Source: Catellatospora bangladeshensis
Lineage (GTDB): Bacteria > Actinomycetota > Actinomycetes > Mycobacteriales > Micromonosporaceae
Length of the DNA stretch: 64,000 nt
Direction of reading: 5' to 3'
NCBI RefSeq assembly: GCF_016862575.1
Contig: NZ_BONF01000032.1
Coordinates: 92,022 to 156,021, forward strand
Shown here: in pieces, positions 16,719-24,413 of the stretch
Numbering within the stretch: position 1 is the first letter of the stretch
Layout of the letters: the number at the start of each line of letters is the position of its first letter
Translations under genes and position numbers: made by a program
Notes under the pieces: model-generated
The model's database searches: none
The model's input: only the letters and a program-made list of their open reading frames with translations
Told to the model about the DNA's origin: nothing

Positions 16719-19685
16719 GTGTCACCAGACCTCACGCTCGGGGTCCTGTCGCCCTTCCTCGGCGGTTGGTACTACGGGGGTGTGCTGGCGGGGATCGCGC
16801 GCGCCGCCGCGGCGGCGGGCGCGGGCGTCGTCGCGATCCAGACGCTGGACGCCGGCACCGAGCACATCGAGGTCACCGAGCCGTCCGACCTGACCTACCC
16901 GGTGGCCTGGCAGCACGTCTCCGGCTTCGTGGTGGTGCTGCGCGCGGCCACCCACCGCTACCTGGCCGCGATCAAGGCGACCGGGCGGCCGCTGGTCTTC
17001 GTCAGCCACCCGATGCCCGAGCTGGGCTGCCCGGTGGTCATGCCGGACAACCGCACCGGCATCACCGAGGCGATCGACCACCTGGTCGCGCACGGGCACC
17101 GCCGGATCGGCTTCGCCGGGCACCTGCCCACCGCCGACGTGCGTGAGCGCTATGACGCCTACTGCCAGGCGCTGGCCGGTCACGGTATCGAGCCCGACCC
17201 CCGGCTGCTGTTCGCCGCGACCACCAACCAGGTCGACGGCGGCGAGCAGGCCGCCCGGCGCATGCTGGCCGCCGGGATGCCGGCCACGGCGACCGTCGTG
17301 GCCACCGACGAGAACGCGACCGGCATCATGGACGTCCTCACCGCCGCCGGTCTGCGGCTGCCACAGGACCAGGCGCTGGTCGGCTTCGACGACCTGCGCT
17401 CCAGTTCGTACCTGGTCCCGCGGCTCACCACGGTGCGCCAGCCGATGGAGATGATCGGCCGGACGGCGGCCGAGACGCTGCTGGCGGCGCTGCGCGGCGC
17501 GCCCGCGGACGGGCAGATCCTCGTGCCGACCTCGCTCATCGTCCGGGAGTCCTGCGGATGCAGCGGCGACGTCGCCTTCCACACCGACACCGCTCCCCAG
17601 CCGCACCGGCGGCTGGCCGACCTGATCGCCATCGCGGTGTCCCCGGTGCACGGCTCGCTGTCGGCGGCCGAGTCGGCCGACATCGTGCACTCCGCGGCGG
17701 TGGTCGCGCGGGCGGTGGAGGACACCCCCGCGGCCGTGACCGCCCGGCCCTCCTGCGAGGAGGTGCGGCTGGCCCTGGAGCTGCTGCTGCGCCTGTCCGG
17801 CGGGCGCCCCGAGGCGCTGTACGAGATCGCGCACCTGATCCGCGACTACGGCCGGCCCGCCAACGGGGTGCTGCTCATGCTCATGGAGATGCGCGGGCGC
17901 ACCCTGTTCCAGGACAGCGTCCGGCTGCGCGAGACGCTGACCGCTCAGTACGAGGTCGGCATGGAGCTGCTGCGCGGTCACCAGGAGCCGGCCCGGCTCG
18001 GCTGGATGCGCCGCACCTGGGTGCGGGCGGGCTGCTTCGGCCTGTGGAGCGGGGGCCGGCCACCGGCGCTGTCGGACGCCACGCTGGAGACCGCCGGGAT
18101 GTTCCTGTCCGGCGGGAACAGCACCCTCCCGCTGCCGGCGCAGCCGGTCAGCGAGTTCCCGCCGCAACTGCTGCGCGACCAGGCCGATCCGGCGGCGAAC
18201 CTCATCGTCTTCGTGGTGCCGGTCAAGAGCGGGACCAGCGACTGGGGCTACCTGGCGGTGGTGGACGTGGTGTCGTCGGTCGGCGCGACCGGCCGGGAGC
18301 CGTTCAACCAGTGGGCCGCGCTGCTGGCGGTGGCGCTGGACCGGCAGGCGCTGCTGAAGGAGTCGCTGCGGCAGAAGGAGCAGCTGCGCATCGCCGCGCT
18401 GTACGACGAGCTGACCGGCCTGCCCAACCGCACCCTGTTCCTGGACCGGCTGCGCCAGGCCATCCGGCAGTCCCGGCGGCGCACCGGCCGCCCGTTCGGC
18501 GTGCTGTTCCTCGACCTCGACGGGTTCAAGGTGGTCAACGACAGCCTCGGCCACTCGGCCGGCGACCGGCTGCTCAAGCAGGTCGCCAAGCGCATCCGGT
18601 CCACCCTGCGCGAGTCCGACACGGTGGCCCGGTTCGGCGGCGACGAGTTCCTGGTGCTGCTCGACGACGTCACCGCACCGCACACCCCGGCGCAGGTCGC
18701 CGAGCGGCTGCACGCCGTGCTCGCGCAGCCGTTCCACCTGCACGGCCAGGACGTGGTGGTCACCGCGAGCATCGGCATCACGCTGTCCAGCCGCCGCTAC
18801 AGCAACGCCGAGGACCTGCTGCGCGACGCCGACATCGCGATGTACTCCGCGAAGTCGCGGCACAAGGGGCGGCACGCGGTCTTCGACGTGGCGATGCACG
18901 CCAAGGCGGTCACCCGGCTGCAGATCGAGACCGAGCTGCGCCAGGCGCTGGACAACGGCGAGTTCGAGGTGCACTACCAGCCGATCGTGCTGCTGCGCTC
19001 GGGCCAGACCAAGGGCTTCGAGGCGCTGATCCGCTGGCGGCACCCGCTGCGCGGGCTGCTGTCGCCGGCCGAGTTCCTGCCCATCGCCGAGGAGACCGGC
19101 CTCATCGTGCCGATCGGCCGGTGGATCGTCGACGAGTGCTGCCGCCAGCTCGCCGCCTGGTACGCCGCGGGCGCGCCGAGCGGGCTGAGCGTCGCGGTCA
19201 ACATCTCCAACCGGCAGTTCTGGGGCGGCAACGTGATCGACGACATCGCCGAGGCGCTGGACCGGCACCGGCCGCCCGGCGGCAGCCTCGCCGTGGAGAT
19301 CACCGAGGGCGTGGTGATGGAGAACGTCGCCCCGGCCCGCGACATCCTGAACATGCTGCACGAGCTGGGCTGCCAGCTGCACGTCGACGACTTCGGCACC
19401 GGCTACTCCTCGCTGGAGGCGCTGCACCGGCTGCCCATCGACGCGCTGAAGATCGACCGGTCGTTCGTGTGGCAGATCAACACCGACCGGCGCAGCGGCG
19501 AGCTGGTGCGCACCATCGTGCTGATGGGACGCAACCTCGGCCTGGACCTGATCGCCGAGGGCATCGAGACCGAGCAGCAGCGGGCCCACCTGCTCCGGCT
19601 CGGCTGCGGCTACGGCCAGGGCTTCCTGTTCTCCAAGCCGGTGGTCGCGGACGTGGCGTACACCTTGCTCCGCGAGGACGCCTAG
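16719..19685 (+). CDS. LacI-type sensor with GGDEF and EAL domains (c-di-GMP turnover)
   Basis: A 988-residue fusion. Residues 1 to about 280 form a LacI/periplasmic-binding-type sugar-sensing domain (TLGVLSPFLGGWYYGG; VVATDENATGIMDVL; VGFDDLRSS) with no helix-turn-helix before it and no signal peptide. A helical middle region follows. A diguanylate cyclase domain has GGDEF at 640-644 and an RxxD inhibitory site (RESD) five residues before it. A phosphodiesterase domain has EAL at 768-770, EITEG, DDFGTGYSSL (890-899) and EGIET. Both catalytic sites look intact. The protein is cytoplasmic, so a soluble ligand could set c-di-GMP level directly. It is divergent from thrS and probably leaderless. 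Confidence 0.92.
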   Translation: MSPDLTLGVLSPFLGGWYYGGVLAGIARAAAAAGAGVVAIQTLDAGTEHIEVTEPSDLTYPVAWQHVSGFVVVLRAATHRYLAAIKATGRPLVFVSHPMPELGCPVVMPDNRTGITEAIDHLVAHGHRRIGFAGHLPTADVRERYDAYCQALAGHGIEPDPRLLFAATTNQVDGGEQAARRMLAAGMPATATVVATDENATGIMDVLTAAGLRLPQDQALVGFDDLRSSSYLVPRLTTVRQPMEMIGRTAAETLLAALRGAPADGQILVPTSLIVRESCGCSGDVAFHTDTAPQPHRRLADLIAIAVSPVHGSLSAAESADIVHSAAVVARAVEDTPAAVTARPSCEEVRLALELLLRLSGGRPEALYEIAHLIRDYGRPANGVLLMLMEMRGRTLFQDSVRLRETLTAQYEVGMELLRGHQEPARLGWMRRTWVRAGCFGLWSGGRPPALSDATLETAGMFLSGGNSTLPLPAQPVSEFPPQLLRDQADPAANLIVFVVPVKSGTSDWGYLAVVDVVSSVGATGREPFNQWAALLAVALDRQALLKESLRQKEQLRIAALYDELTGLPNRTLFLDRLRQAIRQSRRRTGRPFGVLFLDLDGFKVVNDSLGHSAGDRLLKQVAKRIRSTLRESDTVARFGGDEFLVLLDDVTAPHTPAQVAERLHAVLAQPFHLHGQDVVVTASIGITLSSRRYSNAEDLLRDADIAMYSAKSRHKGRHAVFDVAMHAKAVTRLQIETELRQALDNGEFEVHYQPIVLLRSGQTKGFEALIRWRHPLRGLLSPAEFLPIAEETGLIVPIGRWIVDECCRQLAAWYAAGAPSGLSVAVNISNRQFWGGNVIDDIAEALDRHRPPGGSLAVEITEGVVMENVAPARDILNMLHELGCQLHVDDFGTGYSSLEALHRLPIDALKIDRSFVWQINTDRRSGELVRTIVLMGRNLGLDLIAEGIETEQQRAHLLRLGCGYGQGFLFSKPVVADVAYTLLREDA

Positions 19686-19695
19686 ACTGCCGATC

Positions 19696-20166
19696 ATGTG
19701 GCAGCTCCTGACGACCCTGGCCGTCCTCGCCGCGCTCGCCGTCGCCTGGTGGCTGCTGCGCGCCCGCACCCGCCCGAAGGCAGGCCCGGCCGGCAAGCGC
19801 CCGCCCGCCCGGCCGGTGCCCCGCGCGCCGAAGGCGGACAAGGCGCCGAAGTCCGGGCCGCAGCCCGGTGAGATCTGGTGGGCCGACGTGCCCTACGAGG
19901 ACGGCACCGGCTCCAAGGTGCGCCCGTGCGTGGTGCTGCGGTTCAAGCGCGGCGCGTACGAGGTCCTGAAGATCACCAGCCAGGACCAGCGGCACCGCAC
20001 CGACCACATCGAGATCCCCACCACGACCTGGGACGCCGACGCCGACCACAACAGCTTCCTCGACCTCAGCGACCCGATCACGATCTCGACCCCGGCCTTC
20101 TCCAACCGGGCCGGCTCGCTCGACACCGTCGTCTGGCGCAAGGTCCGCACCCTGCACGGGGTCTGA
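19696..20166 (+). CDS. Membrane-anchored PemK/MazF-fold protein
   Basis: A 156-residue protein. Residues 1-22 are a hydrophobic helix, followed by a basic Pro/Ala/Lys linker to about residue 55 and a PemK/MazF-like domain. That domain starts at PGEIWWADVPYEDGTGSKVRPCVVL, matching the GDIVWVDF...RPVVVL pattern of MazF beta-barrels. MazF toxins are free cytoplasmic ribonucleases paired with a small antitoxin. Here there is a membrane anchor, and no antitoxin-sized gene adjoins, since the upstream gene ends ten bases before. A TAGACT -10-like element (19683-19688) lies seven bases before the ATG, suggesting leaderless transcription. Whether it retains RNase activity is unknown. Confidence 0.75.
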   Translation: MWQLLTTLAVLAALAVAWWLLRARTRPKAGPAGKRPPARPVPRAPKADKAPKSGPQPGEIWWADVPYEDGTGSKVRPCVVLRFKRGAYEVLKITSQDQRHRTDHIEIPTTTWDADADHNSFLDLSDPITISTPAFSNRAGSLDTVVWRKVRTLHGV

Positions 20167-20182
20167 CTTCCGGCTTCCCCCG

Positions 20183-20218
20183 GCTCTCGCCCTGCGGCAG
20201 GTGCAGCAGGGCGAGAGC
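20183..20218. terminator. Bidirectional terminator
   Basis: A perfect 12-bp inverted repeat (GCTCTCGCCCTG and complement) with a 12-nt loop sits between the convergent PemK-like and deaminase genes. Confidence 0.65.
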
Positions 20219-20230
20219 TTCGAGCACGGG

Positions 20231-21259
20231 TCAACTGGCCGTCGCCGCGTAGGCGTCGATCTCGGCCAGCAGAGCGGACTTGACCTGGCCGCTCGCAAAG
20301 GAGTGGCGCACGCCCTGCCGGGCCAGCTCGGCCACCCCGGCCGCATCCAGGTCCAGCAGCTTCGCCGCCACCAGGTACTCGTTGTTGAGGGTGGTGCCGA
20401 ACATCGGCGGGTCGTCGGAGTTGACGCTCACCGGCACGCCCGCCGCCACCAGCTTCGCCAGCGGGTGCTCGGCCAGGTCCGCCACGGCCCGGGTACGCAG
20501 GTTCGACGTCGGGCACACCTCCAGCGGGATGCCGTGCTCGCCGAGATACTCCAGCAGCGCCGGATCCTCGGCGGCGAAGATGCCGTGGCCGATGCGCTCG
20601 GCGCCCAGCTCGCGGATCGCGTCCCAGACCGTCTGCGCGCCGGTGGTCTCCCCGGCGTGCGGCACGCTGCGCAGCCCGGCCGCGCGGGCGGCGTCGAAGT
20701 ACGGCTTGAACTGCGGCCGCGGCACCCCGATCTCGGGCCCGCCTAGGCCGAAGCTGATCAGCCCGTCCGGCCGCTGGTCCAGCGCGATGCGCAGGGTCTG
20801 CTCCGCCGACGGCAGCCCGGCCTCACCCGGGATGTCGAAGCACCACCGCAGCACCAGGCCGAACTCCTTCTCCGCCTCCCGCCGCGCGTCCTCGATGGCC
20901 TCGCAGAACGCCTCCGCCGGGATGCCCCGCGCGACGCTGGAATACGGCGTGACGGTCAGCTCGGCGTAGCGCACCTGCTGCGCGGCCAGGTCCTGGGCCA
21001 CGCCGTAGGTCAGCGTGCGCACGTCCTCGGCGTCGCGGATCAGGTCGACCACGCTCAGGTACACCTCGACGAAGTGCGCGAAGTCGGTGAAGGTGAAGTA
21101 CTCGGCCAGCAGGGCCGGGTCGGCGGGCACCGGGCTGCGGCCCTCGTGCCGGGCGGCCAGCTCGGCCACGGTCCGGGGCGACGCGGAGCCCACGTGGTGC
21201 ACGTGCAGCTCGGCCTTGGGCAGCCCGGCGATGAAACCAGCAAGATCGTCACTAGCCAT
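20231..21259 (-). CDS. Adenosine deaminase-family enzyme, possibly aminodeoxyfutalosine deaminase
   Basis: A 342-residue amidohydrolase of the adenosine/AMP deaminase family. The metal site begins with HVHHVG near residue 18 instead of the HTHLDG of classical adenosine deaminases. HAGET, CPTSN and NSDDP complete the metal and proton-transfer residues. The HVHHVGSASPRTV opening and the FGLGGPEIGVPRPQF segment are characteristic, from memory, of a distinct actinobacterial group that includes aminodeoxyfutalosine deaminases of menaquinone synthesis. No other mqn gene is nearby, so plain adenosine deaminase remains possible. The gene is separated from the upstream methyltransferase by family A copy 2. 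Confidence 0.85.
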   Translation of the reverse strand: MASDDLAGFIAGLPKAELHVHHVGSASPRTVAELAARHEGRSPVPADPALLAEYFTFTDFAHFVEVYLSVVDLIRDAEDVRTLTYGVAQDLAAQQVRYAELTVTPYSSVARGIPAEAFCEAIEDARREAEKEFGLVLRWCFDIPGEAGLPSAEQTLRIALDQRPDGLISFGLGGPEIGVPRPQFKPYFDAARAAGLRSVPHAGETTGAQTVWDAIRELGAERIGHGIFAAEDPALLEYLGEHGIPLEVCPTSNLRTRAVADLAEHPLAKLVAAGVPVSVNSDDPPMFGTTLNNEYLVAAKLLDLDAAGVAELARQGVRHSFASGQVKSALLAEIDAYAATAS

Positions 21260-21310
21260 GCGGGCACCCTACCTCTCCGTACCCGATCATTCGCTACCGG
21301 TCACCACCCG

Positions 21311-21340
21311 CGCGCGGCCACGCGCGGCCACGCGTGGCCA
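21311..21340. repeat. Tandem 10-bp repeat beside family A copy 2
   Basis: Three consecutive 10-bp units, CGCGCGGCCA twice and CGCGTGGCCA once, end seven bases before the palindrome at 21347. Confidence 0.8.
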
Positions 21341-21346
21341 CGCCAA

Positions 21347-21421
21347 GATCGTCCAACTTGCCTGGCACACGGGCGTATCTTGGGCGCGCATTCGCCCAAG
21401 TGCCAGGCAAGTCGGACGATC
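21347..21421. repeat. Palindromic element family A, copy 2 (75 bp)
   Basis: This copy runs GATC to GATC with loop CTTGGGCGCGC, the same loop as copy 1. It lies between two minus-strand genes, 88 bases upstream of the deaminase start and 42 bases past the methyltransferase stop. Confidence 0.9.
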
Positions 21422-21462
21422 AAGCGCCGCGCGAGGGCCCGCGCCGCCGCGCGCGGCGGGGG

Positions 21463-22257
21463 TCAGTGGTTCGCGGGGGTGCGGTGGCCGACGGCGAAGA
21501 CGCGGCGGAACGGGAAGTCGACCACGTCGCCGTGGGCCGGGTACGCGGCCGCGAGCTGCGGTTCCAGCTCGGCGCAGAACGCCGCCCAGTCGCCTTCGGA
21601 CAGCAGCGCTCGCACGGGGCGCAGGGCGGTGCCGGACAGCCAGGTGAGCACCGGGTGCGGGCCCCCGGTCACCGGCAGCTGGTGCAGGTAGGTGGTCTCC
21701 CACACGTCGGCCGCGCAGCCGGCGTCGCGCAGCAGCCGGGCGTACTCGGCCGGCTCGGGCACGCCGCGCACCTGCTCGCCGACGACGCCGAGCCGGTCCG
21801 CCCAGCGCGGCGACAGGCACAGGTCACGCAGCGCCTGGTGGGCGGGGGCGTCATGGTTGCCGGGCACCTGGAGCCCGAGCCAGCCGCCCGCGGGCAGCTC
21901 CCCCGCCCAGACGCTGACGAGTTCCTCCTGGCCGGGCACCCACTGCAGCACGGCGTTGGTGACGACCACGTCCGTCTCGGGGCCGGGGCGCCAGTCGCGT
22001 ACGTCACCCACCGCGTAGTCGACCGGGCCGTCCGCGCCCTGGTCGGCGACCGCGCGCTCGATCATCTCGGCCGAGGAGTCGATGCCCCGCACGGCCGCCC
22101 CGGGCCAGCGGGCGGCGAGCGTCGCGGTGAGGTTGCCGGGGCCGCAGCCGAGGTCCACGACCTCGCGCGGCTTGTCCGCCCGTACCCGCGCGAGCAGGTC
22201 GGCGAAGGGACGGCCGCGCTCGTCGGCGAAGCGCAGGTAGGTGTCCGGGTTCCACAT
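21463..22257 (-). CDS. tam: Trans-aconitate 2-methyltransferase-like SAM enzyme
   Basis: A 264-residue class I SAM-dependent methyltransferase. It opens with MWNPDTYLRFADERGRPF, the usual Tam start, and binds SAM through VVDLGCGPGNLTATLA. TNAVLQWVPG marks the family, as does the closing part. Tam methylates trans-aconitate, a by-product that inhibits aconitase. I chose ATG 22257 because GGAGG sits five bases upstream; ATG 22269 is also in frame. No aconitase gene is near, so the assignment rests on sequence pattern alone. Confidence 0.82.
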   Translation of the reverse strand: MWNPDTYLRFADERGRPFADLLARVRADKPREVVDLGCGPGNLTATLAARWPGAAVRGIDSSAEMIERAVADQGADGPVDYAVGDVRDWRPGPETDVVVTNAVLQWVPGQEELVSVWAGELPAGGWLGLQVPGNHDAPAHQALRDLCLSPRWADRLGVVGEQVRGVPEPAEYARLLRDAGCAADVWETTYLHQLPVTGGPHPVLTWLSGTALRPVRALLSEGDWAAFCAELEPQLAAAYPAHGDVVDFPFRRVFAVGHRTPANH

Positions 22258-22324
22258 GGCGTCCTCCATCGCAAACCGTACGTCCGTCTTGTTTACGATA
22301 ACGCCTGCGGGCTCCGGACAGCAA

Positions 22325-22358
22325 CGAGCCCCGCATACAGGGCAGGATGCGGGGCTCG
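22325..22358 (-). terminator. Second hairpin downstream of the cold-shock gene
   Basis: A perfect 12-bp stem (CGAGCCCCGCAT and complement) with a 10-nt loop lies between the cold-shock terminator and the tam start. Confidence 0.5.
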
Positions 22359-22397
22359 GAGCGCTCCAGCGCGCCGTGCGGCAGCGCGGAACGACAA

Positions 22398-22422
22398 ACG
22401 GGCCGGTCCGAGACCGGCCCGT
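22398..22422 (-). terminator. Cold-shock gene terminator
   Basis: An 11-bp perfect stem (ACGGGCCGGTC and complement) with a 3-nt loop begins 15 bases past the cold-shock stop. Confidence 0.65.
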
Positions 22423-22437
22423 AAGGTGTCGGGGAGA

Positions 22438-22641
22438 TCAGAGCGGGCGAACCGCGTCCGCCTGCGGGCCCTTGGCGCCCTGCACGATCTCGAACTCCAC
22501 GCGCTGGTTCTCCTCGAGGCTGCGGAAGCCGCTGGCCTGGATCGCGGAGAAGTGCACGAAGACGTCAGCGCCACCACCGTCGACGGAGATGAAGCCGAAG
22601 CCCTTGTCGGCGTTGAACCACTTGACGGTTCCCTGAGCCAT
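22438..22641 (-). CDS. Cold-shock domain protein (CspA family)
   Basis: A 67-residue single cold-shock domain. The RNA-binding motifs RNP1 (KGFGFISV) and RNP2 (VFVHFSAI) are intact, and the start ([17 protein letters not shown]) is standard. It binds single-stranded RNA and DNA as an RNA chaperone. The frame is open further upstream, but ATG 22641 with AAGGA before it is the family start. It is divergent from the sugar-binding protein gene with a 334-bp gap. The roughly 130 bases nearest this gene are probably the long 5' leader typical of csp mRNAs. Confidence 0.95.
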   Translation of the reverse strand: MAQGTVKWFNADKGFGFISVDGGGADVFVHFSAIQASGFRSLEENQRVEFEIVQGAKGPQADAVRPL

Positions 22642-22888
22642 TTTCACCAATTCCTTGCGCAAAACGAACCGCTCCGCACACCTCGTGCGGGGGCTGGCCA
22701 CTTGAGCAGCGGCACCTGCGGTCCTCTCAGGGAGGGCAACGCGAGCAGACCACTTACACAAAAACCGCCGCCAGTGTAGCCCAGACGATCGCGCCGTGGG
22801 GGGCCGGGATGATCGTCACATCACGTGCAGGGCTGGTTTCCGAATCGTTACGAACCTTACTGTTGTCAGCGCTGGACAGTTCGAGATC

Positions 22889-22900
22889 GAAAGCGCTTGC
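22889..22900. promoter_or_regulatory. LacI-family operator-like palindrome before the sugar importer
   Basis: GAAAGCGCTTGC contains the perfect 8-bp palindrome AAGCGCTT with the central CG typical of LacI/GalR operators. It lies 76 bases before the binding-protein start, next to a possible -10 region (CATAACT). The rest of the 334-bp gap shows no further clear motif. No LacI repressor gene is in the window. Confidence 0.55.
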
Positions 22901-22975
22901 ATAACTTGCGTCACCTTGCGGTAGTCCGTCACCCAGTGGGCTGCGCTCCGACACAGTTACGAGGAGGAAACTCCA

Positions 22976-24322
22976 ATGGCATCCAACAGACAGCGGCGTC
23001 TGCTCGCGCTCTCCGGAGCGGTGGCGCTGGCGCTCACCGTCGCGGCGTGCGGTGGCAGTTCCGGCGGCACCTCCGAGGGCAAGCTGGACACTCCCGAGTG
23101 CGCGGCGTTCGCGGACTACACGGGCATCGCCGGCGAGACGGTCACCATCTACTCCCCCATCCGTGACGCCGAGGCCGGACTGCTCGAGCAGGCGTGGGCC
23201 AAGTTCGCCGACTGCACCGGCGTGAAGATCGAGTACGAGGGCAGCGGCGAGTTCGAGGCTCAGCTGAAGGTGCGCGTGGCGGGCGGCGACGCCCCGGACC
23301 TCGCCTTCATCCCGCAGCCGGGTCTGCTGGAGTTCTTCGCCAAGGGCGGCAAGCTCAAGGCCGCCGGTGAGAAGACCAAGGCCATGGCCACCCAGAACTT
23401 CGCGCCCGACTGGCTCAAGTACGCCACGATCGACGGCACCCTGTACGGCGCCCCGCTCGGCGCGAACGTGAAGTCCTTCGTGTGGTACTCCCCCTCCCTG
23501 TTCAAGGAGAAGGGCTGGAAGATCCCGCAGACGTGGGACGAGATGATCACGCTGAGCAACACGATGGCCGCCGCCGGCATCAAGCCGTGGTGCGCGGGCA
23601 TCGGCTCCCAGGACGCGACCGGCTGGCCGGCCACCGACTGGATCGAGGACGTGCTGCTGCGTGAGCAGGGCCCGGACGTGTACGACCAGTGGGTCGCGCA
23701 CACGATCCCCTTCAACGACCAGCGCATCGTGTCGGCGACCGACCGGGTCGGCTCGATCCTGAAGAACGAGAAGTACGTCAACGGCGGCATCGGCGGCGTG
23801 AAGTCGATCGCCACCACCACCTTCCAGGACGGCGGCCTGCCGGTCGTCCAGAAGAAGTGCGGCATGCACCGCCAGGCGTCCTTCTACGCCAACCAGTGGC
23901 CGCAGGGCACCAAGGTGGCCGAGGACGGCGACGCGTTCGCGTTCTACCTGCCGGCGATCGACCCGGCCAAGGGCAAGCCGGTGCTGGGCGGCGGCGAGTT
24001 CGTCGCGGCGTTCACCGACGGCGACGCGGTGCAGGCGGTGCAGACCTACCTGGCCAGCGCCGACTTCGCCAACAGCCGGGCCAAGCTGAACAACTGGATC
24101 TCCGCCAACAAGGGTCTGGACGTGGCCAACGTCGCCAACCCGATCGACAAGGTGGCCGTCGGCATCCTGCAGGACACCGGCGCGGTGTTCCGCTTCGACG
24201 GCTCGGACCTCATGCCGGCCGCCGTGGGCGCGAACTCCTTCTGGAAGGGCATGACCGACTGGATCAACGGCAAGGACACCAAGGCGACCCTCGACTTCAT
24301 CGAGGCCAGCTGGCCAAAGTGA
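22976..24322 (+). CDS. aglE: Sugar ABC transporter substrate-binding lipoprotein (alpha-glucoside type)
   Basis: A 448-residue extracytoplasmic solute-binding protein of cluster B. The signal ends in a lipobox, LTVAAC, so Cys is lipidated and the protein is tethered outside the membrane. The mature part (TVTIYSPIRDAEAGLLEQAW; GGDAPDLAFIPQPGLLEFF) resembles AglE alpha-glucoside-binding proteins more than maltose or cellobiose ones. The two permeases follow after a hairpin. No ATPase gene is present, as is usual for actinobacterial carbohydrate importers that share MsiK. A LacI-type operator lies upstream. Ligand identity is inferred from pattern only. Confidence 0.85.
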   Translation: MASNRQRRLLALSGAVALALTVAACGGSSGGTSEGKLDTPECAAFADYTGIAGETVTIYSPIRDAEAGLLEQAWAKFADCTGVKIEYEGSGEFEAQLKVRVAGGDAPDLAFIPQPGLLEFFAKGGKLKAAGEKTKAMATQNFAPDWLKYATIDGTLYGAPLGANVKSFVWYSPSLFKEKGWKIPQTWDEMITLSNTMAAAGIKPWCAGIGSQDATGWPATDWIEDVLLREQGPDVYDQWVAHTIPFNDQRIVSATDRVGSILKNEKYVNGGIGGVKSIATTTFQDGGLPVVQKKCGMHRQASFYANQWPQGTKVAEDGDAFAFYLPAIDPAKGKPVLGGGEFVAAFTDGDAVQAVQTYLASADFANSRAKLNNWISANKGLDVANVANPIDKVAVGILQDTGAVFRFDGSDLMPAAVGANSFWKGMTDWINGKDTKATLDFIEASWPK

Positions 24323-24340
24323 GGCCGTAGTTGATCTACC

Positions 24341-24379
24341 TACGCCGTGTGGGCTCCGATCCGGGGCCCACACGGCGTA
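24341..24379 (+). terminator. Intra-operon hairpin between binding protein and permease
   Basis: A perfect 14-bp stem (TACGCCGTGTGGGC and complement), 11-nt loop, followed by a pyrimidine-rich run (GTCTTCCTCCC). It lies 18 bases after the binding-protein stop and 34 before the permease start. It probably reduces read-through or protects the upstream mRNA, giving more binding protein than permease. Confidence 0.65.
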
Positions 24380-24413
24380 GTCTTCCTCCCGACCGGCCCC
24401 CTAGGAGAACCGC

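Noticed and set aside
14591..17146. 850-codon plus-strand frame across thrS and the following gene
   Set aside because: It spans two real genes on both strands and an intergenic promoter region, with no motif support.
16722..19841. Open frame of more than 1000 codons opposite the LacI-GGDEF-EAL gene
   Set aside because: It has shadow composition (His/Gln/Arg/Val repeats), no ribosome-binding site and no recognisable domain. The plus-strand gene has clear catalytic motifs.
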